Source of the DNA: Eustoma russellianum
Taxonomy: Eukaryota; Streptophyta; Magnoliopsida; Gentianales; Gentianaceae
Direction of reading: 5' to 3'
DNA length: 64,000 bases
Assembly: GCA_036186865.1 (NCBI GenBank)
Contig: AP025053.1
Location: forward strand, 4,087,752-4,151,751
Under the pieces are notes generated by a model. The model was not told where the DNA came from and searched no databases. It saw only the letters and a list, made by a program, of their open reading frames with translations. Below, one piece after another: positions 34,125 through 45,320 of the stretch (position 1 is the stretch's first letter; each line of letters opens with the position of its first letter). The translations under genes were made by a program, and so were the position numbers.

Positions 34125-35541
34125 ATGGCTCCAAGAACCAAAAATCATCCCAAGAGACAGAAAACTCACAACAACAAACTCCAACGGGTCCAAGAACAAC
34201 AGGATTACGAAAGCAACCAGAGCCATCTCAAGAACATCTCATTCGTGAGGTAAGAGAAAGTCTTCACATTAGAAATTTTCCCTGGCTTAAAACTGGTGAA
34301 TATGAGAATGCATTGGCTACACCTCTGGATTAGGCATACATACTCATATATCTCAGAGAGCACAATTACTATTCACTGAATGGGAAAATAGCAATAGGTC
34401 TACCATTCCATCAAAGGTGCTCAAAATTGAGGACATTTTGAGCAATGCAGAATTGAGACCTATAATTGACTTGTTGTATGCTCAAAACTGGAAGTTTTTA
34501 TGGGATTCATCTGAGATGGGAGCTATGTCTACCCGTTATACCCGACTGTTTTATGCCAATTTTTGGATTGACTATCTGAATGGAAATCCATTTTCTCTGA
34601 ATTCAGTTATTGATGGTCAAATAGTCTCTTTTCACACTGCACAAATCAATGCTATTCTTGGTACACCTAATGAGGGATTCAAGGATTTCGATCCTTGGAA
34701 GTGGGATTTTCACAAATACCAAGTCACTGAAAATGAAGTCAAAACCTTTCTTGGATTTCACCCGACAAAGAACACAAACGATATGCCTTTGATGTATAGA
34801 GTCTTACTTGCGATAGTTACCTTTTGTGTAAATGGAAAATCAGCCAAACTTCCCAGCAACCTAGACTTTTACATCACATACCGCATAGCCAGGAGAGAGC
34901 AGGTTAATTTTGGAGAAGTTTTCTTTGAAAATGTGTTGGAGGCGGTTACGAAGAAATCGAAGGCACTTCCTTACAGTAATCTGATATACAGATTACTGAA
35001 AAGTTCAAATCTCGTACTGGATGTTGAATACGAAGAAGGGATTACGAATAAGGACTACTACACAAAATTCAACATCCAGCAAATTCTCAAGTCTAGAAAG
35101 GAAGCGCAACGAAGGGGTGGTGCTCAGGAGCTGGAGGAAGAGGAAGCTGAAAATGAGCCGGAACCACCACACCCCACTGAGCCTACTGTAGAACGCCAAC
35201 CCCACCCTCCCAGTCCTACATCTCGCATAGACAAAGGCAAAGCCCCAATGGAGAAAGAGAGTGAATCCGGGGATGATATGGATATTGAATACGAGATAAA
35301 TGACATCCAACGCACTCTTGGTCAATGGGGTGAAGACTTGACCAAGGAAGCTGTTCGTATAGACGATTTGGAAAAAGGTTACGACTTTCCAGACCGTTTA
35401 CACACGCTAGAAACAAGAGTGGATACTGAAGTCAAGTCACTCCAAAATGAGCTAACCATGCAAAAGACCAAGTACCAGAAATTGAAGACAAAGCTCAAAG
35501 CCGCTCTTTCCGGACTTTGTTTCTCCTCTGATGAGGAGTAA
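34125..35541 (+). pseudogene. Extra 3' ORF in envelope position, near intact
   Basis: About 470 codons between pol and the PPT. The first part (ATG at 34125 or in-frame alternatives, up to RNFPWLKTGEYENALATPL at 34324) is out of phase with the main part. The main part reads IHTHISQRAQLLFTEWEN from about 34335 and then the open 374 codons 34417-35541. The core, TRLFYANFWIDYL and VSFHTAQINAILGTP, resembles the putative plant transposon protein domain seen in other plant retroelement extra ORFs. An acidic, Pro-rich linker (about codons 235-300 of the open part) precedes a C-terminal coiled-coil stretch. I see no signal peptide or clear membrane helix, so calling it an envelope is unsafe. One frameshift is visible. 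Confidence 0.7.
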
Positions 35542-35689
35542 TTATTGATGATTTCCCATTCCCTCGTTTTTATGTTAGTTTTTGCAAGTTTGAAGTTGTA
35601 TCTCAAAACTTGATATTTTCCTCATAACATTTATATTTTCGCCTTGGTAAATTTTTTTTGATGTTTTCAAAAAGGGGGAGAAGTTCCAT

Positions 35690-35850
35690 GCATGCTTTGG
35701 CTTGCTTTGGCTTTGGCATCATTAGCATATGTTTACATTGTTAGCATGTGTTTACATTCCATGCATGCTTTGGCTTTGGCATCATTAGCATGTGTTTACA
35801 TTGTTAGCATGTGTTTACATTGTTAGCATGTTGGTTTCATTTCATGAATT
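35690..35850. repeat. Short tandem duplication in the element's 3' UTR
   Basis: The block TTCCATGCATGCTTTGGC ... TTAGCATGTGTTTACATT occurs twice, with extra half-units of TTAGCATGTGTTTACATTG. Confidence 0.75.
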
Positions 35851-36204
35851 GTTTTTTATCTTAACTTAATGGAGCTTTGGATGCTTGCTAATGATATGTT
35901 TTGGCATGATGGATTATGGGGAAGTATAATTAGATATTAACACGAAGTGTGTTGGACATGTTGGCATGATAGGCATTCAAATGGCTAAACTAAGAATGGT
36001 TACTGTCTATCATTTTGGCTTAAAAAGTTGAATTGTGCATAACATGACAGAAAGTCTATTGATATGTTTTACATTTTGAAATGGTGAAAATACAAAACTT
36101 GATGCATAATTTGAGGGGGAGCATGTTGGGTAGATTGATGAGAAAGCATGAACTAAGGGGGAGTTGTAGAAAAACATCTTTTGGATTGTTGTTTTGAAAT
36201 CATC

Positions 36205-36218
36205 AAAAAGGGGGAGAA
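36205..36218 (+). other. Polypurine tract of the Sirevirus-like element
   Basis: AAAAAGGGGGAGAA directly before the TG of the 3' LTR. Confidence 0.88.
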
Positions 36219-37538
36219 TGTTAAGTTTAAAACGTTTTGATGATGAAAAGATGTTTTGAATAAAATTATGCTTAATATTTGATGCAAGATAGGCAAAACA
36301 CATTATGTCCAAAGACGGATGAGATTGCAAGTCACTGGTTGACATCGATCTCTCAAACAGGGGACATCGATCGATCGAAGTCCTTGACATCGATCGATCG
36401 ATGTCTGACTGAAGACATCGAACCCTCAACCAAGTGACATCGATCGATCGATGTCACTTCATACCCTGACTTCGATCGATCGATGTTGGACTGAGGACTT
36501 CAGTCTCTCAACCAGGTGACATCGATCGATCGATGTAACTTCAGCCCCTGACATCGATCGATCGATGTCTGACTGAATACATCAGTCTCTAAACCTGGTG
36601 ACATAGATCGATCGATGTACTCCAGAATTCAAATTTTTTGAACGTTGGAATAAAATCTAAGGTTGATTTTCAAGGTTTTCTCTTTCCAATCTTATTCAAA
36701 CTTCTTGTGGACTTTAACCCAACTGATTACATGCTTCCTTGACTATTGTAAGCTTGTCTAAGATTCTTTAGGGTGGCTATCCAAGATCAAATCACTCCAT
36801 AGGGTGGCTAGAGACTATTTTGGCATTGTCTTGACATTTTTGAAGATGAAGACTTGGTGGAAGGCCTCAAAAACGTGGTGAACTTCATCTATAAATAGAG
36901 AAGGCTTGGATGAATCAATAACACACTTTCAACATCATCTAGCTTCATTTTACATTGTTGTACATTTCTCTCATACTTGTAAATGTGTTCAAAGCTTGTC
37001 TAGCTTTCTTTGATCTTCATTGTTGTATATTGAGAGAAATAGAGTCAAGCACAAGAGGAACCATAATTATTGATCTCTAGCTTGTGCTTAGACTTGTGAG
37101 AAAGTGTGATCCTTACCATATTTCTTCCAACCCACTGTGAGAGGTTCTTGAGGGAACTTTTGTTGAAGTTGTGAGGAAGCAAGAAGTTGTTCTTGCTAAT
37201 AGCTGTAGTTGCTGTGGTTGCACAAGTGTGTTTTGTGCAAGAAGTTGCTGTTGTTGTAGCTTACACTAAAGTGTTAGTGTAAGTGTTGCTGTGGTTGTTC
37301 TTATTGTTCATAATAAGAAGAGTAGTTGTTGAAAATCCACTTTGGAAACAAAGTGGTAGTGGAGTAGAATCATTTACGATTCGAACCACTCTATATCCGG
37401 TGTACTCTTTCATTGTCTCTCATCTCCAATTCTTGCTCTGATTTGAATATCTTTTTGAGTTGAGAAAAACAAGAAAATTCCGCAAAAGAGCCAAACACTC
37501 TATTCACCCCCCCTCTAGAGTGTATTTCGGACCTTACA
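36219..37538 (+). repeat. Sirevirus-like 3' LTR
   Basis: Matches the 5' LTR, with palindromes at 36364-36620, TATA near 36890 and the stem-loop ladder near 37175-37385. Small indels distinguish the two; one enlarges the second hairpin loop (GTGTGT). Confidence 0.9.
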
Positions 37539-37543
37539 CGTAC

Positions 37544-39044
37544 ACCAAGATATATTCTATATTTCAAAGGTATTTCAAATATTTTTGCTTCTGAATATTT
37601 CAACTACTTTCATTTATTTTTATATAGTATATTACCTTACAAGGCTATTTTTTTTCTTTTGAATTTGTATATAAACATACTGGAATTTCGACTACTCTTG
37701 ACAAAACTGATATATTTTAAAATAAAGATGTTTCCTGACAACGATATGTTTATATAGTTTTTACATTAACTCTCGATTTTTGTTTAGCTAAATTCATTTT
37801 GCTAAAATTTATTAACTATCGATATTGCAAGTATTCTACCCATTAAAAGCTTCTAAAAGTATGTGTCTGCTTGCGATGAATTTATTTTGTGAAGTAGAAA
37901 TAGTTTCAAAATATATATACTTTTTTTTAAAAAGAGATGTACTTTATTCAAATTGTTTTATGAAACTTCACAATTGTTGAGTTTTCGATTGTTATATTTG
38001 CGAAATAAAGCATAGCTTTCAAAATATATTCTATTTGGAAAGAAAAAAAAAAGACACCGCATTCAAATCATTTTGTAAAAAGAAATTTTACGATTGTTGT
38101 GTCTCAATTATTTTGAAATTTTAATTTAACCGCAATGCTTTTGCAAACTAGTTGTATCATTGTCTTATAAATGGTCATTTGAGACGCCGTGTTGCGAAAA
38201 CAAATATATGATACTTTGAGTTTTTGGTGTTTACAAAAAAAATAGAAGGTAATCATTTTAAACAGTTAAATCTATACTTCAAATTATAGCTACGTAAGTT
38301 ACTTTCTCTAAAAAAATGTCCACACACATACTTCGTTTTATAGGTCGTTGATTTTATCTCAGAAAAGTAATGGCATGATCATAGAAATAATTGTTGATAT
38401 AGAAATTGATTTCGAGAGTTTGATTCAATGATAAAGTGGAGTGATGGTCAGCGTATTTGAGGACTTGATTCTATATTTATGAAATGTAACGATTGATACA
38501 TCGGAGGACTCGATGGATATTATTGATGGTTATGTAACTAGAAGAATCATACATGATGAGTTTAAGGATTCGGAATTATAGGTTACGTGTATATAAGTGG
38601 AATGGTGCACGTCAAGTGGTATAAATGAAAGTTATAAGTTGTAATTATAGAAAATTAAGTTAAAGATTATAGTACCCCTAAGAACTGATCTTAGAGAGCT
38701 ACTATGACCGTAGATACAAGTACGATATCGAGTAATGGCTGGGTTATGGAACCCTCCAGTACGATCACAATACCCTAGGCTTGATTCTAGGATTATAAGA
38801 GAAGCAGGTTATGATCTTAAGTAATCGGAGAACAATTGACTTAGAAACTACCTTGTTGGATACAAAGAATAATTTTCGAGGCTTTAGCCTATAATATGGA
38901 AGTGAAATGTTTAACGTATCGCAATAAGCAATGGATACTTAGCTTGTCATTATCTAGGTAAATGAATCAAGTAGGACCATACTAAGTCATTAATTTCGTC
39001 GTACGCAAGTTTCGAGGACGAAACTTACAATAAGAGGGGAAGAA
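37544..39044 (+). pseudogene. LARD internal domain 2, right part
   Basis: Continues the interrupted internal domain. It matches 21225-22716 with small indels and ends in the PPT before LTR 3. No coding. Confidence 0.78.
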
Positions 39045-39967
39045 TGTTATGCCCGTGAACTGTTTCACGTGAAAGTTGTACAAATACATGAAATATGCAG
39101 CACACACGTCACACGTAGGATAAAATATATACATGTATATACACCAACACACAAATGAGCAACATACATAATTATATATATTTTATAATTATGCACTTCG
39201 TGTGCATGGCAAAAGAAAATTAAGGAAAAGAAAAAAATAAATAAAGATAAAGGTTACGGCAAAAAAAAAGAATGATAAAAGGAAAAGAAAATAAAGAGAG
39301 ATTTTTAAAAAGAAAAACTAACTAAAATCCTAATATGATTAGGAAATGAATAGTAGATAAGTGTAATCAAATCACAAATTCAAATTAAAACAAGATAACC
39401 TAAAGATCTTAGGAGTTTACCTAATATACACCTATATCTACACACATAACACAATTCCTCTTATTTTCCATCCTTCAACTAAAATAGCGGCAGTCTCCCT
39501 CTTATTCTCCCAGGAGCGACATCCACCAGCCCCAAATATCCAAGCCTTCTGCTGCCATCAATCAAGGAAGCAATTCTCCAAAGTTTAATTTCTTCAAACT
39601 ACACATTACCAACAAACAGCCCTCCTTATTTCTACAAAATATCAGTCGCTGCCGCCACACATATGAAGCAAAGCAAATAATTTCTTCAACCGTTCAATCC
39701 GTTGTTTATTATCGCATATAATCGAGACACGAGGCAAGTATCCTTGCTATATTTGCTATGTTTTTATAAAATTCTTATGCTATTTTCATATCAAATTGGA
39801 TCATGCATTCGTAATTGTGATTAGCATAGATTGATATATATGCATCTTCATTTGTTGTATATATGTATCGATTATGTGTATATACGTATGAAAGATACAT
39901 GAATCTTGTTGAATTAATTTTATATGGACAGTTGGTAGAAAGATGAATATATATAAGTGTTGTACGT

Positions 39968-39977
39968 NNNNNNNNNN
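39968..39977. other. Assembly gap (10 N)
   Basis: Comparison with LTR 2 (about 23647-23921) implies roughly 275 missing bases rather than 10. Confidence 0.9.
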
Positions 39978-41489
39978 GTCAAGAAGCAAATCTAATAGGT
40001 TGCATATTGTAATTCCATGTAAAATGAAATCTATGGGCCGAATGTTTTTGTACTCTGACCGCCACTTTTTTTTAGATATATATATGTTTAAATTGCCTAG
40101 TTAAATATGTAAATTAATATACTCTATATAGTATACATATATGAATACATGTATGTGTATATACACACACATATATACATGATTTGATTGGTAGTGGTAA
40201 GGCTGCGACTGGGCAGCTCAAGTGTTACGCGTAAGTATAAGCGTGTATATGCACGTGTATGGACACATGCATATACATGGGTATACTTATACGTTACACT
40301 TAAGTATAAACACATATATGCACGTGTATGAGCGCGGGCATATACCTAAATATACTTATATGTAGGAGATAATTTGGAATTGAAACGGTAATAAAATGGT
40401 AAACGAATAAGTATAACAGTAAATGAAAAGGTGTTTAAAGTTGTACTTGTCAACTTCCTGGATTAAGTTTGAAAGTTAAAGTTTTTGTCCTTTTCTAAAG
40501 TAACCACCTGAGGTCTTTAGGAAGAAAGGAAGGATTTGCCCAACACCAAGTATAGAGGTCAGCAGGGTTGGGAAGAAGAGATTCCGCGTAGGAAGTTAAT
40601 TCGTCAAAAAGTAGGTGCCTCTTCCCCCTCAAACGAGTATGATTCATGCATGCTTTGATGGTATACTAATGTGTTTCGTTGTTTTTTAATTGTTTATGTT
40701 GTAAATTGTGTTTCGTTGTTTTAATTGTTTATGTTGTAAATTGTGTTTCGTTGTTTTATTTGCTTAAGTTGTAAATTTTTTCGTTGTTTATATTTGTTTA
40801 AGTTGCTAATTTTGTATATGTTAGAAAGCATGAGATATATTGTTTATGGCTGCTATGTGCTTGTATGTGTGTGAAATTGGTGGTATGATTGAATCGAAAA
40901 CAAAACATCCTTAAAGAATTGGGGAAAAAAGGGAACTTTTACATTAGGAGCCTTTAAAAAGTTGTGTTTTGGCCTTAGAATAGGTTCCTATAGACTGGAA
41001 ATAGGAGAAAATGGGGGTTGGAAACGTAAAACGAATCACAGCGCGGGTTGTCACTGGTGGGACAGCCATTAAATAAATAAGTAAATAATTAAATTAAGGC
41101 AGAAAACAGGCCGGCCAACGGACCGGGTCGACTGGCCAGCGGGTCGGACCGAAGGCGGCCCATTAACCTCTCAAAGAAAATGTATTGGGTCTGACGGATC
41201 AGGCCAGGAAAATATATTAAATACCAATAAGAATATCCAAATAATTCAAGAAAATATAAAAGGTTAAAATTAAATTATATTCACTTAATTTCTGATATTC
41301 GGTAACTTTAAGTAATTAAAGATTAATAATAATAAATATAATTAAGTAAGGGAAACATAGGGGAAATTAGTAGAAAATTCTAGTAAATTAATACAAGTTA
41401 AGGAAAAATAAGGGGGATGCTAAATAATAACTTTCCAATATTCATAAAATTTATGAAACTAAATATTGAGTGCCGGAGATTGTGAGGAT

Positions 41490-41773
41490 GGGCGAACGGG
41501 CCCCAGACGACTAATGTTGAGTGCCGGAGTTGGTGAGGATGGGCGTACGGGCCCCAGGCGATTTTGTTGTTGCATTCATGGCACGTGCATTGCATTGGAG
41601 TGGGTTGAGATGTACGGGTCTCAGACGCTCGAGTGGAGTGGATCATGGTGTACGGGCCATGGGTACTCGGTCATGGTGGATCATGGTGTACGGGCCATGG
41701 GCATCGGTTAAGGTGGATCGTGGTGTACGGGCCACGGGCATCGGTCAGGGTGGATTGTAGTGTACGGGCTACA
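41490..41773 (+). promoter_or_regulatory. Covarying hairpin array, LTR 3 copy
   Basis: Same seven hairpins and spacing as in LTR 1. Confidence 0.73.
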
Positions 41774-42424
41774 GGCATCCAGTCAATCCCGGGATCATGC
41801 ATTGCATATAGGTCTAGGGCATATTGCGTGACATGATTCTTGTTGCGTGTGACACGTTATTTGAGCATGCATCACGTACTTGCGCATTTTTATGTGGAGT
41901 GCTTTACTTACTGCATTTACTTTATCTTATGCATGTTCTCTTATATTTATGTGCTATTTGTTATATCATGATTATGTGCTATGTGGCTATATCATTTCGG
42001 TATGTACGTTTTGTATTTGTTTGAGGCGGGCATCTACTGAGTGATTTCTGTCACTCACCCTACTTCCCAGGTGAGCCGGATGAGGACTATGAGCATATCT
42101 TCATTGAGGACGAGATGGATATAGCAGAGTGGGCTGGTTGAGAGCTGCAGCTAGGAGATGAGGGGACTCTGCAGCTGTTTTGTTCTTATTTATACTTTGG
42201 GGATTTTCCACATACTACTTTACTACTTTTATTCCCAGAATGTTTATTTAGCAGTGTAATGACGGTTATTGGAGTTTAATATATGTTATGGTTTGCGTTT
42301 CCGCGGAAAAAATTTCTACGTTATTTTGACAAGTAAGAGATTGGTTTGACGCTTTGTATTCTCCTTAGTGAGATACGGCGGGTGCACTGTTCCCGATGCT
42401 AGGGCTCGGGAGCGGGGCGCTACA

Positions 42425-42811
42425 GACGGACTGAGGTAAAGAAGAGGTGAAGAGATGAAAGCAGAACCAAAGTGAAGAAGTGCTGAGCCGAGGTGCTGAG
42501 GTGAAGCACAAGTAAGGCAGCAACGCTAAGGCCAAGCTGTCATACTTAGTTTTGTAAATATTATACCTTAGAATTTTTTACTGTACATAGCTGAGCAGAA
42601 TAGGTAACTAGCCGTTACTTTAGACGTTAGAAATTACTATAGGTGAATAGTGACCACTGTCTACATATTCGGGATCTAAAATGGAAACTCCGAATATGTA
42701 GATAATCATATGGTCAGAGACCGCGATGGATGGGCTCAAAGTGTTACGACCATAAAGTGTACAACGTCTGGTCCCCGAGGGACGATAACCCACGTGTGGC
42801 TAGTAGATAAT
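42425..42811. other. Non-coding sequence with a 12-bp perfect stem
   Basis: CTACATATTCGG (42661-42672) and CCGAATATGTAG (42690-42701) form a perfect 12-bp stem around a 17-base spacer. The rest is unassigned. Confidence 0.55.
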
Positions 42812-43133
42812 TGTTGGTACAATAATTAAAAATAAATATAATATTATTAAATATTAGATAATATTTAATAGATAAAGATAAACTTGATGTTAGCATCAAG
42901 TATATTCCAGGTATCTGGGATAAATGAATCTCTATCCATAAAGGTATGTCTATCAGGATTCTCCTATTCTCCCTCTATATAAAGGAGGAGGCCTTCACCT
43001 CCTCATACAGCAACATAGAGAAATCGGCCATGGAGAAAAGTGGGAGGGTGTGCCAACCTTGTTCTATAAAGTCCACACTGCCTAGCATCTCCATCGAGTG
43101 AATTGTTGAAACTAGTCAAGGGGTGCATCAACA
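42812..43133 (+). repeat. Candidate short LTR (322 bp)
   Basis: Begins TGTTGG and ends TCAACA, an inverted TGTTG/CAACA terminus. It contains a strong TATA box, CTCTATATAAAGG (near 42973), and is followed after two bases by TGGTGGGAGG, which could be a PBS. I see no second LTR and no target duplication, so it may be a 5' LTR with a truncated body. Confidence 0.4.
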
Positions 43134-43277
43134 ATTGGTGGGAGGTCGTGAATCCTTAGATCACGCCAGATTCATCATCAGCCGGAGTAGTTGCAGTGTA
43201 TATATTCAGATTTACAACAGCAATGGAGCAAGGTATATTTTCCGCATTTTGTTACTTTGTCCATTGGTTCGATTATA

Positions 43278-43394
43278 CGGTCCTATTCAGGGGTTTATTA
43301 AATCAAATCCAACACAACAATCATAGTATATCATAAAACGGTCCTATTCAGGGGTTTTAAATCAAATCCAACACACATCATAGTATATCATAAC
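43278..43394. repeat. Tandem duplication of about 60 bp
   Basis: CGGTCCTATTCAGGGGTTT ... ATCATAGTATATCATAA occurs twice (43278-43338 and 43339-43394). The second copy runs into the LINE 3' fragment, so the duplication may have arisen at that insertion. Confidence 0.8.
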
Positions 43395-43475
43395 GACAGG
43401 AAAAGCTATTGCTAGGATCTAAAGAGGGTGAGACACGCAAACAATACTTCCATCCCAAGGGATACAGAATTTGCC
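43388..43475 (-). repeat. RTE LINE 3' terminus fragment
   Basis: ATATCATAACGACAGGAAAAG, then GCTAGGATCTAAAG and CAATACTTCCATCCCAAGGG, match the ends at 9080 and 13930. It is only the last ~90 bp of the element, i.e. a very 5'-truncated insertion. Confidence 0.68.
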
Positions 43476-43782
43476 AAACATACTAATTAAGCAAGTTTCT
43501 CTTCGTGTTCTTTTTCTTAGTACACACATGGAAATTTGATTATTTTAATGTAAGGAAAATAATTCCTGAAACCAAAATCATGCTGTGTGAGGATAGAGTT
43601 TGATGGGAAGTCCTTTAGCTGGAATAGGCATTGGGTCAACAACAATCTTCTCATCTGGGATTAGTTTTTCCCACTTGAACCTTTTCACCAAGTGGTGCAT
43701 GAAAACAAGTATCTCTAATTTGCATACTCTTTTCCAGGACACATTCTTGGCCCTCCTCCGAAGGGCACATATGTATAAGGGG

Positions 43783-43945
43783 ATAGGATCATCTCACCGC
43801 AAGGAGGTGCGGTGATGCGTGACCGTGCGATACGTGGCAGCAAGGGGTGGTCACCTTCATCTAGCTTCACCACCCCTCTTGGTGCCACGTGTCGCGTGGT
43901 CACAAAAAGGGTGAGGAAAGTTGGGGTGAAAAGATCCTAACCCAT
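43783..43945. mobile_element. MITE of 163 bp in the P450 heme-loop exon
   Basis: Flanked by AGGGG on both sides (43778-43782 and 43946-43950). Removing the element plus one AGGGG gives an uninterrupted P450 reading from GPAP to YTYVPFGGG. Ends are inverted: GGATAGGATCATCTCACC on the left and the complement of GGGTTAGGATCTTTTCACC on the right. A related element lies at 59676-59796. Superfamily is uncertain from a 5-bp duplication. Confidence 0.82.
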
Positions 43946-44172
43946 AGGGGCAGGTCCATTTCCATCAAATCTCGACGGGTCAAACTTTTCGGGTTCGGTA
44001 AAAAAATTCTGGATTTTTATGTGTTGAGTTTGCACTTATAGCTGCACAGTTATATAATGTAACATTAGGTTAAGACTATGAGTTAATATGGACAATAAAA
44101 ACTCGAATTATTAAGATTGAAATACATGAAAAAACAAATATAGAGTCAACCGTGACAATATTTTTAGAAAAT

Positions 44173-44425
44173 ACAACAATAACAATAACAATAACATTAC
44201 CCTCATTGTCTTAGAGGCTCTCGCCTATGACAGGATATGGGGAGGGGGGGAGGGATCGAATCTACGCAATCATACTCATGTGGTAGAAACACACAAGGTT
44301 GTTTCTCGATGACCCATAATGAAAATTGCGTCAAGCTGTGTATCGATCAACTGATACTTCATAATAAAAAAGGTCAGCCAATTTAATGAGTCATTTTGAT
44401 TTAATCAATCATATTCTAAAACTAA
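44173..44425 (-). repeat. TTG-tailed (TS-like) SINE in the P450 intron
   Basis: Complement of the family at 2331 and 4855: plus strand begins ACAACAATAACAATAACAAT (tail), then CTCATTGTCTTAGAGGCTC, ACACAAGGTTGTTTCTCG, TATCGATCAACTGATA and GCCAATTTAATGAGTCATT. The tail here has drifted to TTGTTATTGTTATT. Confidence 0.7.
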
Positions 44426-44850
44426 AGAAAGTGTGTCAGTGACTTCATTAAAAATATTTTGAAAAATAAAAAGTAAAATATAAATTTTTTTTTCTTGAAA
44501 TAAACGATAATCGAATAATTACAAGAGCATTAATTCTTACCTTCCATCCCTTTGGAATGGAGAAACCATTATACTTGATATCAGTGAGGGCTTCTCTAAA
44601 GGCTCCTTGGAGTGGTGGAGCCATTCTCAACACTTCACAAGCAACATTCCATGAATACTTCATTTTATGAATATCATCCCAATTCAAAAATTCACCAGCA
44701 GCTTTTGATTTTGCGATTTCCATTTGCTCTGTGCATATAAAAAAGGGATATGCGAAGACATAACTTGTTACATAAATGGTAAATGACATCAATAGTGTTA
44801 TCCGACTTTTTGAAATTATTTTTTTGTAGATGACAAGAAGACGAGAGAAA

Positions 44851-45030
44851 GCCGCAGGGCATAGCTCAGTTGGCTTCGGAGGGACATATTTGATACAAGG
44901 TGCAAGGTTTGAGTCCCGCATCCTGCATTGTGAGGGTTTTATCTTCAGACTCTAATGAAGGGCTTTGAAGATAGACTTCTTGTAGGTCTGTGGATACTGT
45001 ATCTTCCTTTAACGGGCCATTGAATACTTA
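44851..45030 (+). repeat. tRNA-derived SINE with good box A and box B
   Basis: Box A ATAGCTCAGTTGG (44861-44873) and box B GGTTTGAGTCC (44906-44916) at tRNA-like spacing, but no aminoacyl stem closes around them. The sequence runs on into GTCTGTGGATACTG and CTTCCTTTAACGGGCC. It lies upstream of the visible P450 exons, in opposite orientation, probably in an intron. Confidence 0.62.
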
Positions 45031-45320
45031 ATTTACATCCTATTGACTGACTCGTCGAACCAGGGTATTGGGGCCCGGTTGGGGAAACAACCTTTTGGTA
45101 CAAGAAGACCAGAGAAAATTTTGATAGGGAATCGTTTACTTTGGCTTAGAAAATTTTGCTTTTGGTCTTCATTGGGATATTTTATTTTTCCCAAGGAGTC
45201 ATCGATTTCCTCGTACTGGCATTATGTCTGGTGCGCGGTATGTAACTACAGCTATCCGCATAGATTTTATATTATTTCAAAATGTTATATAAGGTTTATG
45301 ATAAACCAGAATTAATCGTC
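45031..45320. other. Unassigned sequence
   Basis: No family signature recognised; the 90-residue frame here looks incidental. Confidence 0.45.

Larger units (their letters stand above)
27625..37538 (+). mobile_element. Sirevirus-like Ty1/copia, 9914 bp, nested in the LARD
   Basis: Direct LTRs 27625-28940 and 36219-37538, each TGTTAAG...CTTACA, with perfect CGTAC duplications at 27620-27624 and 37539-37543. The uninterrupted site is seen in internal domain 1 (ACGTACACCAAG near 21224). Order: PBS, gag with two zinc knuckles, protease, integrase, RT, RNase H, then an extra ORF in envelope position, then PPT. An iMet PBS, a long gag and a 3' extra ORF are Sirevirus traits. gag-pol is broken in many places, so it is not autonomous. 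Confidence 0.9.
16314..42424 (+). mobile_element. Tandem gypsy-like LARD: LTR-INT-LTR-INT-LTR
   Basis: Three direct LTRs (16314-19959, 22717-26360, 39045-42424) begin TGTTATG and end GCGCTACA. Each of the first two is followed by a PBS (TGGTATCAGAGCC). The second and third are preceded by a PPT (AAGAGGGGAAGAA). The two internal domains are near-identical, except that the second is split at 27625-37538 by a copia element. Internal sequence has only gag traces and no readable pol, so this is a large non-autonomous derivative. Long LTRs, an iMet PBS and a TTTCGAGGACGAAAC word before the PPT point to the Del/Tekay side of the chromoviruses. That placement is inferred. No clean outer target duplication is visible: CAGAC lies before the left LTR and overlaps the right terminus (CTACAGAC). 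Confidence 0.86.
39045..42424 (+). repeat. LTR 3 of gypsy-like LARD
   Basis: Same start and end as LTRs 1 and 2. It is 264 bp shorter because an assembly gap (39968-39977) replaces about 275 bp that in LTR 2 contain poly-A and AT-repeat runs. Hairpin array at 41490-41773. No PBS follows; unrelated sequence begins GACGGACTGAGG. Confidence 0.88.
43578..44728 (-). pseudogene. Cytochrome P450 (CYP716-like), 3' exons, broken
   Basis: Minus strand. The first visible exon (44728-44541) encodes MEIAKSKAAGEFLNWDDIHK, then the K-helix E-x-x-R (ACEVLRMAPPLQGAFREAL), and ends GFSIPKGWK before a GTAAG donor. The intron (44540-44042) carries a SINE. The last exon (44041-43578) gives SANSTHKNPEFF, EKFDPSRFDGNGPAP, the heme loop PFGGGPRMCPGKEYA with the axial Cys, and IPAKGLPIKLYPH. 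CYP716 enzymes oxidise triterpenes (e.g. beta-amyrin C-28) on the ER. Damage: bases lost just after the acceptor, one extra T before the FDPSRF block, a 163-bp MITE after GPAP, and one base lost just after EYA. Upstream exons are not in the window. Confidence 0.82.

Noticed and set aside
35005..35606. Minus-strand frames opposite the extra ORF
   Set aside because: Antisense shadows of the 374-codon open frame; composition has no domain pattern.
42950..43133. Endogenous pararetrovirus promoter
   Set aside because: A strong TATA box with a GGAGG context is suggestive, but TG/CA termini and a PBS-like site fit a short LTR better, and no viral coding sequence is present.
44851..44925. A tRNA gene
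   Set aside because: Box A and box B are good but no aminoacyl stem or anticodon arm closes properly, and the sequence continues as a SINE body.
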